DNA of 64,000 nt, from assembly GCA_010093705.1 (NCBI GenBank), contig MU006109.1, positions 62,001 to 126,000 of the forward strand, read 5' to 3'. Position 1 is the first letter of the stretch; each line of letters opens with the position of its first letter. The notes under the pieces were generated by a model. The model ran no database searches. It was not told the origin of the DNA and worked only from the letters and a program-made list of their open reading frames with translations. This DNA is from Patellaria atrata CBS 101060 (taxonomy: Eukaryota; Ascomycota; Dothideomycetes; Patellariales; Patellariaceae). Made by a program: the position numbers and the translations under genes. This document shows, in pieces, positions 1 to 10,166 of this stretch.

Positions 1-349
1 CTACAAGAATCTGCATTCGCAAACATACACCGCACAAAAAGGATTCTGCGAGGATTTGACAGAGGGGAAGTTCTCTTTCCCGGTCATACACTCCATCCGC
101 ACGGATCCACAGAACCAAGTCCTCATCAACATCTTAAAGCAAAAGACTGAAGATATTGAAGTCAAAAAGTATGCAATAAGTTATATGGAAAAGACAGAGA
201 GCTTCGACTATACCAAGAAGGTATTAGTACAGCTGAGAACGAAAGCATTGGAACAAGTAGCAACCCTAGAGGAAGCAGTTGGCGGAGAGCGAGGTGCCAA
301 AGGTGCTCAAGCTTTGAGGGCATACCTAGAGGAGATGAAAGTTGCTTGA
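1..349 (+). CDS. Geranylgeranyl diphosphate synthase, 3' end (partial)
   Basis: Only the last ~115 codons are present, read in frame from base 2 to the TGA at 347-349. The peptide begins YKNLHSQTYT and continues with the block KGFCEDLTEGKFSFP, which in fungal GGPP synthases (Al-3/Ggs1/Bts1 type) directly follows the second Asp-rich motif; that motif and the catalytic core lie upstream of the window. The enzyme condenses isoprenyl diphosphates to GGPP, the C20 precursor for protein prenylation, carotenoids and diterpenes. The C-terminal helices (LRTKALEQVATLEEAVGG, ending YLEEMKVA) fit the family. No secondary-metabolite genes lie downstream in the window, which favours the housekeeping rather than a diterpene-cluster copy, but the upstream side is unseen. 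Confidence 0.9.
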   Translation, partial: YKNLHSQTYTAQKGFCEDLTEGKFSFPVIHSIRTDPQNQVLINILKQKTEDIEVKKYAISYMEKTESFDYTKKVLVQLRTKALEQVATLEEAVGGERGAKGAQALRAYLEEMKVA

Positions 350-708
350 GTATGAGATGTTGCTTTGGAAGTAGTACTTGCATTTCCGAGGGGATATCAG
401 CGTGACACGATTGAATTTAGCGTGTGCCTTACCTTGGGTTGTATAATACCAGAGCTGTACAATCGATCAAATGGTTCATTTTCTGATTATATCACTTTTA
501 GAGTACTATGCTGTTTTAGCGCTGATAATGTCTATTACTCTGCCAGTCGTGCCCTGACCAGAACATATTACTCGTACAAGCTGTACAAGCCACATGTTCA
601 TATTTGACATTCATTGTACAGAATATGTACAGTATTTGAAGAGGAGAGGTTTGAGGATAGGGTCCTACTGTGGCTGCGTTTGGGATAAAGTATTTCATCA
701 ACTGAAAA
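350..708. other. Intergenic, convergent 3' ends
   Basis: Spacer between two genes that end towards each other. Several ORF-like stretches have no recognisable coding character. I see only presumed 3' UTR sequence. Confidence 0.5.
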
Positions 709-1758
709 TCACAGTTTACTCCTACCTTTCTCTTCTGCGTTTTGCTGCCGCTTATCCCTATTCTCTTGGGCCATGCGCAAGAGAGCATATAAAGTTTGCA
801 ACCTCGGCATCTCAATCCCCTTTTCCCTTGCCATTCGAATTGGATTCCCCATAATTACTTCCAACTCCATCCGCGCCCCCTTTTCCCAGTCAAACCACAT
901 GCTTGGCCGACTGCCGCTCGTGTTCTTCCGTGTAGACGCGAGAATCCTCTCTGGGGTTGCAAATTCGGCTGGAAGCGGTTGCCCTAGTACTTTCGGCGCT
1001 GTAGCCAAAACTTCTTCCATGACACCATTCAGGTGTATGGCCAATTCTGTGTCTAAAGACATTGCGTTATTAGACGATCCGCCACTAAGTACAGATGAGG
1101 GGTTCATAGATGCATTGATGGCTATCTTATGCCACCTCACCATCTGTAGCTTCCCGTGGGTGTACGCTTCCGCATCCTTAACACCCCCTTCTTGTAACAA
1201 TGCAACAAATTCCGCGTTTTGTTTCTCCGCCTCTCTATCACTGTCTTTCGTTCCCTCTTCCCCGCTATCTAAATGTGGTAAATACGGTCCTATGCTTATC
1301 CTCGTCCAGCGATTATGTGCAATCTTTCCATGCTCCGGTTGCGCCGCGCTCACGACCGTTACCGCGCTTAAAACTAATGTATCGGGAAACCGAACAACGT
1401 ACGGTGCTTCGATCCCCAGCCCGTTTTGGATCAGGACCACCACCGTCCGCGACCTGACCAACCCAGCCAAGATTGCGGAGTCATCACTCACGTCCGGCAG
1501 GGCCTTCGTCGACACGACGATGTAGTCCCACTCGATGTTCGCACCTCTCGCTTCATCTGGATTCGCAAAGACACGTGCGGGTTTGAAGATGTAGGAGCCG
1601 TATTGGGGAGATGTGACGTGGAAGCCAGATGCTTTGACAGCAGAGTAGTTGGAGCGGCAGATGACAGAGACAGAGGTGAAGGCGGCGAGGGCGAGACGAG
1701 AGGCGTAAAATGCACCTACGGCGCCAGCGCCGACGATGAGGATGTTAGTTCTGGACAT
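709..1758 (-). CDS. Ketopantoate reductase (PanE/ApbA) family dehydrogenase
   Basis: A single-exon 349-residue protein. The N-terminus NILIVGAGAVGAFY carries the Rossmann GxGxxG (residues 10-15) for NADP(H). The segment VLIQNGLG (108-115) matches the family's conserved QNG, and WHKIAINASMNPSSVL (209-224) contains the catalytic-type Lys211 and Asn215, as in 2-dehydropantoate 2-reductases. This family reduces ketopantoate to pantoate in coenzyme A synthesis, but fungi have several paralogues with unknown substrates, so the substrate is inferred only. The acidic insert at about 164-182 (EEGTKDSDREAEKQ) is likely a surface loop. The C-terminus is Lys/Arg-rich (DKRQQNAEEKGRSKL). The ATG at 1758 sits just before the Rossmann strand, so the start is well supported. 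Confidence 0.88.
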   Translation of the reverse strand: MSRTNILIVGAGAVGAFYASRLALAAFTSVSVICRSNYSAVKASGFHVTSPQYGSYIFKPARVFANPDEARGANIEWDYIVVSTKALPDVSDDSAILAGLVRSRTVVVLIQNGLGIEAPYVVRFPDTLVLSAVTVVSAAQPEHGKIAHNRWTRISIGPYLPHLDSGEEGTKDSDREAEKQNAEFVALLQEGGVKDAEAYTHGKLQMVRWHKIAINASMNPSSVLSGGSSNNAMSLDTELAIHLNGVMEEVLATAPKVLGQPLPAEFATPERILASTRKNTSGSRPSMWFDWEKGARMELEVIMGNPIRMAREKGIEMPRLQTLYALLRMAQENRDKRQQNAEEKGRSKL

Positions 1759-2772
1759 TGGGGGTGTAAATGGGGGAGCATGATGATGGCGGGTTGTTGG
1801 GTTAAAGTGAAGATCTGTTGCGGGATGCCGAATGGCGTCACACCGAGTGGAGGTCCGCGTTCGCTGACTAATCAGATGATACTGTTCTGGTTGCTCAAGG
1901 GAGTTGGGTATGCCACTTCAACTACTTCTCTACTAAGAATATCGGCTTTCTTCTATCTATGACATTAGAACTCCTGGCGGGGTTTTTACTCTCTATCGTA
2001 TTCTTTCTCTCCAGCGTCAGGAGTATCATCCACCCGACTTGTACTCGTCCCTGTGCTGTTCTGTGAGTACTGGAAGGGACATCAGACTGCAGCAACGTAC
2101 AAGTGATTAAGCGTACCTAAAGCATAATGATGTACTGTACAGCTAGAACACTGCTATTCTTACCACGTAGGGAAATGTTCCAAAGTCTCCACAGCCACAT
2201 ATGTGCATATGGATTCGATTGTGAGTAGTTGTTGGGAGTCAGGGGGTTTGTCCCATCTAATATGATTCTCCTGATACCTCATAATTTGTGGCTGAGTAGG
2301 TATCCAAAGCTACAGCATCTTACCTTACCCCACCTCGATACCTTAAATGTCCCGTTAGACCAGATACATACCTTAAGGTAATACTATGGTAAGACAATAC
2401 GCAGAGTGCTGACGGAGGAAGGGAGGTGGGCAGTGTAGGGAAGAGTACAGTAAGGTACCGTATACCCTCCCGTTCCAGCCCAAATGTACTGGTAAGGTGG
2501 CCAAAGTGGCGCTGATTATTGTATATATCTTAATTATGTAGAGAGGCTGAGTCGAATTAGCTCCGTGGGTCATAACAATGAAACTGTGACAAGTCAGCTC
2601 GGCCTAGTTCTAGTTCAAGCTTCTCAGCCTTTTGGAGTCAGCCTTCGTTTATACAAACTACCTACTTCCTCTACCTTTTGCCATCTATTTTTCTCTTCAT
2701 CTCGACTTGAACACTACTGATCGTGAATATCGAAAACCGAAGATAGTGGAAAGTTTACCAGCTGAAAATACG
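1759..2772. promoter_or_regulatory. Divergent intergenic region with repeated TACCTTA/TAAGGTA motifs
   Basis: About 1 kb between the divergent reductase and vWA genes, holding both promoters. Between about 2320 and 2500 there is a cluster of AAGGTA/TACCTT words: TACCTTACCC at 2321, ATACCTTAA near 2338, a perfect 12-bp palindrome TACCTTAAGGTA at 2369-2380, TAAGGTACC at 2450, and GGTAAGGTGG at 2491. No gene is supported in the region. Whether the motifs bind a protein is unknown. Confidence 0.45.
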
Positions 2773-5173
2773 ATGGGAGTATGTTCCATCCATTCTTCTT
2801 TTTGCCCCTCCATCACTTCTAGATGATAGACAACCCCTCCATACACCAGATACCTCAAGGTAATGGGATAGACGTCATGCATACTAACATCCAACTTCTC
2901 TCAATCAGTTTGCTTCGAAATTGAACGCTGCAGGAGCCGGTGCAGGAGCCGGTGCAGGTGCAGGTGCAGGTGCATATCCTCCATATCCGGCTCAAGGAAG
3001 TCAGCCTGGACAGCAACAAGGCGCACCTCAGGTGAGAACTACCTTCCGTTACGCTTCTATTATCACAAGGTACCTTTCTGTTTGTTCTTGCTTGGGCACT
3101 AACGGCAATATCAGTACCAGGCCTATTCTGGCGGACCCGGTGCACCTGGTGGTTATCCTGTAAGTCATTGCTTAGTCTCTTAGCCTTTAATATCCGCTTT
3201 GTCTCTCAATCTTTCGTCACCTTTCGCTTGGCCATTGCATCAAGTTTGGCCGATACCCTATCCTTCTCATATGCTACCGCATTGGACATACACACATCAA
3301 AAGAACGGTTTGGAACAATCCTACAGTCAGTTCCGATGTATCCTGGACCACCTCGACCTCCACAGTCGCACTCGCCCTATCCTCAATCTCCCAATGGAGC
3401 TCCACCATCTGGCCCTCCCCATGGTTTAGGATACGACCAGAATCAATACGGTCAACAACTCCATCACGGGCAGACGTCGTATGGCCAGGCTCCACCGCCG
3501 CTTCCAGCTCGTTCTCCGTACCCACCACAATACAACGCATACCAACCGCCCACCGCAGCACCGCCACAATCATACCAGCAGGGATCAGCCTATGGATACG
3601 TCCGTTACAGCTCTACTACTATTGATTGCACATGTTATCTATGCAACATGGAAGCTGACGTTATATTTCTTTGTAGGGACAACAACAGCAAGGCGGCTAT
3701 CCACCCCAAGGTGGTTCCCAACCCCCATACGGAGCTCAGCAACAGTATGGAGGGCCCCAAGGTGCCTCTGCTGATGCTGGGGCGTATAGGCGTGTCTTGG
3801 AGACATGTATTCAAGAGAATAAACTGCAGAATTTCTATCCTCCAAACTCCCCAGCCATAGATCAGATTGCAAACCGCGCTGCTGGACAGGTTCCCCAACT
3901 TTGTCAGCGCTGGAACCTTCCCCGTGAAATCGGTCAGGATGTTGCCAAACTGGGGCTTTTTGATGTTTGGATCTACATTGGTAAGGCGAACGTATCTTTA
4001 GCAGTCGTAAGTTTCCGAAACAGACAACTGACTGGGTATAGATGACAGTGGTTCCATGTCGTTTAGCCAGAATGGAAAACGCATCAAGCAGCTTAAGGAG
4101 ATCCTGCAAAGAGTAGCATATGCAGCAACATTGTTTGACGAAGACGGTGTCAACGTCAGATTCATGAATACTCCACGCCGGGAGAGGCCACCGAGGTTTC
4201 CATTAGTCCTTGATGGTATCAAGTCTGATCAGCAAATCGAGCAATTAATTTCGGGAGTGGATTTCACGGGTGTAACACCCATGGGCGAAAAGCTTCTCGA
4301 AAGGATCATTGAGCCGACCCTCGCTTCGGCTCGTAACGGTCAAATGAGGAAACCCGTTCTCATTATCGCCATCACTGATGGTGCTCCTACTGACTCGCAG
4401 CCTCATCATCATGTCCGCAATGTTATCAACCGCGCAGTTTCAGAGATGGGAAGAACACGTTACGGTCCGACCGGAATCCGATTCCAATTTGCTCAGGTCG
4501 GCGATGATGAAGAGGCTCGCGCGTTTCTAAACGGACTCGATAGCGATTCGAGCCTCGGTGATGCAGTGGATTGCACATCGGGTGAATACTCCAATCAAAT
4601 CGACGTACGAATAATTAACTGACGTCAATAGACTTTGAAAACGAAGCGGAACAGATGTTGAAGCTCAACCCTCCAACGCACCTTACTGTAGAGCTTTGGG
4701 TATGACAACCCGATCACGTCTTTATAGAAAACTAACAGCAACTGTAGAACGTCAAACTCCTTCTTGGGTCCATCGATAAATCATATGATCTTAAAGACGA
4801 AGCGGTCAATCCTGGCAGTCAGCAGGGATACCCTCCGCAGCCTTCTTATGGTCAGCAACAAGGATACGGTCAACCACCACAACAAGGCCAAGCTTATGGA
4901 CAACAACCGAGTTACGGCCAACAGCCAGCTTATGGACAGCAGCCAAGTTATGGGCAACAGCAAAACTACGGTCAACAACCGAGCTACGGACAGCAACAGG
5001 GCTATGGCCAGCAACCCAACTATGGCCAGCAACCGGGCTACGGACAGCAACCGAATTACGGAGGACAACAGGGTTATGGACAGCAGCAGGGTTACGGGCA
5101 GCAGCAGCAGCAGCCAGGCTATGGCCATCCTCCCAATAACCAGCAACAGGGATATGGCGGTCCAAGATATTGA
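2773..5173 (+). CDS. von Willebrand factor A domain protein with Gln/Pro/Tyr-rich ends
   Basis: Reconstructed as eight exons: 2773-2778, 2909-3031, 3115-3159, 3327-3599, 3677-3980, 4042-4581, 4632-4699, 4748-5173, giving about 594 residues with all phases consistent. Residues 1 to ~215 are Gly/Ala- then Pro/Gln/Tyr-rich. A vWA domain follows, with the metal-binding MIDAS motif DDSGSMS at residues 251-257 (intact DxSxS), GVTPMGEKL supplying the MIDAS Thr, and [11 protein letters not shown] supplying the Asp. The last ~120 residues are a tandem YGQQ-type tail. vWA domains mediate metal-dependent protein binding; the partner is unknown. The first exon is only six bases (ATG GGA) before GTATGT, with branch site ACTAAC at 2883 and acceptor CAG at 2908. 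This start is inferred from the splice signals; exons 4-8 are much firmer than exons 1-3. Confidence 0.8.
4830..5160 (+). repeat. Coding tandem repeat, YGQQ-type
   Basis: Imperfect 15-24 bp units (TAT/TAC GGN CAG/CAA CAN plus a variable pair) encode about 15 YGQQ/YGQQP blocks in the last exon of the vWA gene. Synonymous codons vary between units, so the protein sequence rather than the DNA appears conserved. The composition (Q, Y, G, few charges) is that of a prion-like or phase-separating tail. Confidence 0.85.
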
Positions 5174-5551
5174 TTCTAGTACCAGGTGCTGGAATCCATA
5201 CGGGTAGAGTTTTACACAGCTGTTGGAGTATACTCTCTAGGTGGACAACCTACCAACTCAGAGACTCCGGCAACTTGGCCTCATTCCTAAGGCCTTCTTT
5301 TTGACAGAGCTTCGGCTCCCTATTTTTCCATATTTAGTGTTGAAACTGTCCCTTTCCGACTGGTTAGAGGATTGATGAAAAGTTTGCTGTTCGGTTCCAA
5401 AGAGCATGCTCTATAAAATAGGGATTATGAAACTCTTTCCCGCGATTTGTTCTGCCGCGTGTTTCCCGCTGTGATAAATGCTTCCTGCTTCTTCACTAGG
5501 AGTACAACCGTGATCCAGCGCTCTACTTCGCCCCTAACGACATAGCTTACC
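5174..5551. other. Intergenic, convergent 3' ends
   Basis: Spacer between the converging vWA and Ctu2 genes. I see nothing beyond presumed 3' UTRs. Confidence 0.5.
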
Positions 5552-6976
5552 TCACGGCAACAGCTGCTCGAAACCTGTCGCTGATCTGGAGCAGCCATAA
5601 CACAAAGAAGACCCCTGTTTATCATCCTCCAACCCATTCCAATTCCCATTCCCATTCCCATTCCCATTCCCATTCCCATTCCCATTCCCATTCCCATTCC
5701 CATTCCCATTCCCATTTCCATTTCCATCGCCATCATCTCGCGATCCCATGACCGCCTGATCACCACCCCAGCCGAGAATCCCGAAACCACCCGCAGGAAC
5801 CGGCATGCGGCAGAGCCTACACCGACGCGGGCCATCAGATCCCTCATCGTTAGAAGACGTTTGGGGCGCCACGAGCCGACTCGCCGTCTTGACGACGTTC
5901 GTGACGATGTTCGGATAGCTCGCTTCCACGTCAGTGAAAAAGCGAGTCACTAATTCGTCGATCGTCGTTGTCTTTGCGCTTGCAGGTGTCGGGACGGTTT
6001 TGCCATTGTTCTCGTGTGTCATACTGGAGGGTAGACATAACGATGCTAGGGATGATGGGAGCACTGCGGTGGCGTATGTCTCAAGTTCTTGCTTGAGAAG
6101 GTCTCGGCAGGGGAAGTGCTGTGAAAGCCCCGAAAGGTGGGTGGGTCCTTCGGCGAGAAGGTGGCCGAGGGTGTGACCTCGGCCTTTGGCGCAGGTGGAG
6201 AGGGTTAAGGATGCCAGACTTGTGCTTGTGCTTGAGAGGAGAAGGGTGGATGCGTTGAGACTGAGTGCGGTGTGGTAGAGGAGGGATGTGCGGAGTTGCA
6301 GCAGGACATCTGCCCGCGAGGTTGGTGATAGGGGGTTCAGGAGGTTTGTGAGCTGGGCGAGTGGGGTTGCACGGGAAGATGAGGCGGAAACGGGGGAAGG
6401 ATTTAAGGCGTCATTATGGGATGATGAGATAGAGAGAGAAGATAGGGTTTCGGTTAAGATAGAGTCCGAAGGTTGATCGTAGACGGCTTCTAGCGGAATT
6501 AGATGGTAGTTGTGTAACGGGTAATGTTGCTTCAGTAGCTGGAGTTTCGTGGTTGGAGATGGAGAGGAAGCCTCAGGTGGATTTTGGGACGCAGCTGTCG
6601 TATCGATATGCACGATTTCAAGTTCGTAATCGGCATTACCAGGTCGTCCTCTTTGCCGTTGCAATCTGGCATCAAGAATATGGAGTAGGGAAAGCGAGGA
6701 GGCACCGAAAGAGACCGGAAGGAGATATTTCCTTGGCGATTTCTTGGAGGAGTGTCGCGGACGAAAAGTTTCGAGACGTTTGATAATTTTACTGTTTATA
6801 TACTTGATAAAGCAATCACTTATAAGGGTGTAAGATACTAGATATAGAATGTTTAGGAGAGATTCTTACTCGCACAGTGGCTCGGTACGGACCACCATGG
6901 TCGCCTGAACGATTTGACATCTTCTACATATGGAGCTCAGACTATCTGAACGTCCGTTAACAGCTGTTCCTGGCAT
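5552..6976 (-). CDS. NCS2: Cytoplasmic tRNA 2-thiolation protein 2 (Ctu2/Ncs2)
   Basis: Two exons (6976-6870 and 6818-5552, intron 6819-6869) give 457 residues starting MPGTAVNG. The N-terminal zinc-type cysteines are CRRC (17-20) and LCDDC (34-38), the latter completed across the intron (GA|T), followed by the family block [24 protein letters not shown] is the degenerate PP-loop that distinguishes Ctu2 from its catalytic partner Ctu1. C-terminal CRLC (369-372) and CYGC (442-445) form a second metal site. Ctu2 pairs with Ctu1/Ncs6 to thiolate the wobble uridine (mcm5s2U34) of tRNA Lys, Glu and Gln, using sulfur relayed by Urm1. Unusual: a Gly-Asn tract at ~400-430, encoded by a hexanucleotide microsatellite, separates the two C-terminal CxxC pairs. 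Confidence 0.92.
5645..5716. repeat. (CCCATT)12 hexanucleotide microsatellite inside NCS2
   Basis: Twelve perfect CCCATT copies on the plus strand, with degenerate copies on both flanks. On the coding (minus) strand it encodes alternating Gly-Asn. Because the unit is six bases, length change would keep frame. Confidence 0.95.
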
Positions 6977-7281
6977 TTTTGGATCCTGATAGCGAATGAA
7001 TGGAGGTTGAAAGAATATTGATTAAGATATACTTGATATACGTATTGCCGAACTTTACCCGGGGTTGTGTTCTACCTAGTCGGGGTACGCGGTGTTTCTG
7101 AACTTTCGATTAGGAGCTTGATAGACGACAAATTCAGTAGGAAACGTTTCATCTTTTATCTTGATATCATTCCGGCGTCATATGGAAAACGACTAGCCCT
7201 CCGAGTGATATCCTAAAGCCCCGTGAAGAACGTCTGAACAACCGCAACAGGAAACCTTCTACCTAGCCCGTTAGGGGCATC
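6977..7281. promoter_or_regulatory. Divergent promoter, NCS2 / PTM1-like gene
   Basis: 305 bp between two divergent start codons must hold both promoters and leaders. No named factor site is clear. Confidence 0.5.
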
Positions 7282-9092
7282 ATGAAAAGATGGGCGCATA
7301 TTCTATGGCTGCTTCTAGCTTCAGCATTAGCAGTGCAAGCGATCGAAATACAATTGGTACACCACCTGTTTCCTCCGAAATTTTGTCTTACTGATACCGG
7401 CTCAGGATCAAAGTGAGGAGAACCGTCAGCGATGCTCCGGCATGTATAGCAGGAAATCATGGGGTGGAAGTGTAGACCCTTTTATATTGGTGACATTTCA
7501 GAAACAAGAAGGACAATCTGGAGATCCAAACAAAATGGTCAGCTTGATCATGTTTGAATGGCAGGATGAGCATCTCCTTGGGAAGATTGTAAATGAGGAT
7601 GAACCATTCAAAGTACGAATCTGTCCCCTCTTGGATCATACTCTCTATACTAATACCCAATCAGAAAGAGTATATCTGTGATGACGATGCTATCAATCTC
7701 AATCTCTGTAATGCAACAACCCGAGGGCAATGGATACTTGCGGAGAACGCTGAGGAGGTATCCAAGAACATCATCGAAACCGACGCTATCGACCTCACGC
7801 AACCCAAACCAGTCAACTACGAAATCCTACGGACCGGCTACTACTGCGTTGGAACATATGCACCAGACGGTGTAGAATACAAAGTTGTTGTTGAATTCAG
7901 GGAAGCGTATGGCGAGCTGCCAGCGGCTCAAATTGCGAAATTACCTTTCTATGGAGGAATTACTATCATGTATGCGCTCGTCGGTATATTCTGGGCCTTC
8001 CTTTACGTGCAACATCGGCACGACATTCTACCGGTTCAGAACTACATTACGGCTATCATTGGCTTCCTCGTGGTCGAAATGCTTATGACTTGGCTATTCT
8101 ACGACTATCAGAATCGACACGGCGCGAACATCGGTAGCAAAGTGCTTATGATTGTCGTTGCTATTCTAAATGCTTTCCGCAACTCCTTCTCCTTTTTCTT
8201 GCTTCTTATTGTTTGCATGGGTTATGGTGTTGTCAAACCGTCGTTAGGCAAGACTATGATATATGTCCGCTGGTTGGCTGCCGCACACTTCGTTTTCGGT
8301 GTCGTCTACGCTGTGGCAAGCTTGACTGTCCGTCCTGAAGACGCCGGACCTATCGTTTTGCTTGTCATTTTACCCCTATCTGGGACTCTTACTGCGTTTT
8401 ACATATGGACTCTCAACTCGTTGAGTATGACCATGAAGGATCTCTTTGACCGCAAACAACATGTTAAAGGCATGATGTACAAGAGACTTTGGTGGTGTAT
8501 CCTTGGTAGCATCCTTGTCATCTTTGCCTTTTTCTTCTTCAACTCCTTTTCCTTTGCTGGTGTAGGAGATCCAGATTTTGCACCAACACATTGGCAGACG
8601 AGGTGGTTCGTGTTGGATGGGTGGTTGAATCTCGTCTATTTCGCGGATGTGTGTTTTGTTGCTTACTTGTGGAGACCGACGGCTAATAATAGGAGATTTG
8701 CGATGAGTGATGAGGTATGTCTGATTGGTTTCTTCTGTAAGAGGTAACTTGACTAATGATTCGTCTAGATTGCGCAAGATGATGAAGGGTTTGAAATTGC
8801 ATCCCTCCGCGATTCGATTTCAGATGACGATATCAATACTCCTCCCTCCACCGCACCACCCGCTTACGACGCACCCCGCTCGCAGTATAATCCTGTCGCG
8901 ACATCGTCCGCTCAAAACAGAGACCAATCTCCGCTACCAGCTCCGAAACCTCAGAAGCCCACCCCTCTACCTAGGGAGAGCTTGGATGAGAACACCATTT
9001 TTGCGGTAGGTGAAGGTGATCGGTGGAGTGATGACGAGGACGACGAGTTTGAGAAAGGGGAGCGGGAGGGACTGACTGGTAAAGGGTCATAG
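7282..9092 (+). CDS. PTM1-type seven-transmembrane Golgi/endosomal protein (GOST family)
   Basis: Four exons, 7282-7356, 7430-7612, 7665-8714 and 8769-9092, all in phase (~543 residues). Exon 1 encodes a signal peptide (MKRWAHILWLLLASALAVQA). The lumenal domain has CSGMYSRKSWGG, CDDDAINLNLC and YYCVGTYAPDG, with cysteines for disulfides. A seven-helix block begins near FYGGITIMYALVGIFWAFLY and ends near WRPTANNRRFAMSDE. The cytosolic tail is acidic and Pro-rich (AQDDEGFEIASL; GDRWSDDEDDEFEKG). The family includes yeast Ptm1, animal TMEM87 and GPR107/108, implicated in Golgi-endosome traffic and membrane homeostasis; the biochemical activity is not settled. Length and architecture fit a complete gene. 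The first intron is the least certain join, although frame and branch site agree. Confidence 0.85.
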
Positions 9093-10166
9093 GAAAGAAT
9101 ACCATGTGGGGCTCGGCAATATTTAGATACTGTCTGAGGCAGTGAATGTGGAGGTGTAGATTTATACCATGCATGGGAGGCGTAGTCTTTTACTATCATC
9201 ATTTGACTTTCATGTGCCTTGTTACTCGCGACCTCAGTTCATCCCTGTTGAAATCATTGGTCGTGGTGATGGCTCGTTGATAGGCCAATGTTCCTTCGAG
9301 ATCCACTGGCATGACCGCCTATTTCTGATAACGAGATTTTCGTATCGCGCTTTTTCAGGGTGTATCGCTTCCAACGTCGAGATATTGCGAATACTATGGT
9401 ACATATGCATCTGCTTTACAGTCTCAAGATCCACAGGCTACCTCAAAATATGCGTTCACGATGTGGTCAAGCCTTGAAGTTGCCGTATTTGAAAAGCCAT
9501 CCGGCATCTCTGCTGCCCAAGCCGGCAAGACGCCAACAGCGATGAGTAATCGCTTAGCACTAGCGCCGTATTGCGAATATATCTTTCCGTCTCGCCGCAA
9601 CTTATTTCTCCTTTCTTTTTTCTTCTTTAGCTCTCTTTGCCTTTTGGTAAGCCCACCCCTACATCCCTCCCAGCTCGCTATATCTTCCTGAACCTTATAC
9701 TAATTAACCTTTTCTCAACAGGCTTAGATCAAGTGTAGTATCTGTTCTTCGAAGTTTAATCGCTTCGACACCGCTACGGCGGTACTGACGATTATGCTTA
9801 TTTTTGCAAATCGAGGAGTTGGCGCTGGGCTTGCCTATCTTTCTCCTCACCGTGTCGCTCGTATTTTACTACTTCGAGCTGACGCGAACTTTTTTTTTCT
9901 TTCATTATGCTTCTCAGCCTGGCTGGGTGCATGAGGAAAGAACATGAGTTTGTTTATTTTGATGATTTTATGAATCGTTTTTGGAGTAACCTCTGTCATC
10001 TAGAGTACCTGCGTAGTAGCAAGGACGATTCATTCTACCTTCACTGTTAACGCTATCGATAAGCAAGAATTGGTGATTCGGAGGAACTTGGTGCGAACGC
10101 TATCTACCCCTCATACTTAGCCTCCATCAGTCGAACTGGGCTTAAGCTATAAAACCTATCCCAAAC
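9093..10166. other. Intergenic, convergent
   Basis: About 1.1 kb between two converging genes. It holds pyrimidine-rich runs at ~9600-9640 and ~9885-9905 and no ORF with coding character. I recognise nothing. Confidence 0.45.

Noticed and set aside
773-1525. 250-residue plus-strand ORF opposite the ketopantoate-reductase gene
   Set aside because: Antisense shadow; the minus strand carries clear family motifs.
4781-5165. Minus-strand hydrophobic ORFs (Leu-rich) across the YGQQ repeat
   Set aside because: Antisense reading of CAG/CAA-rich repeat codons; composition is an artefact.
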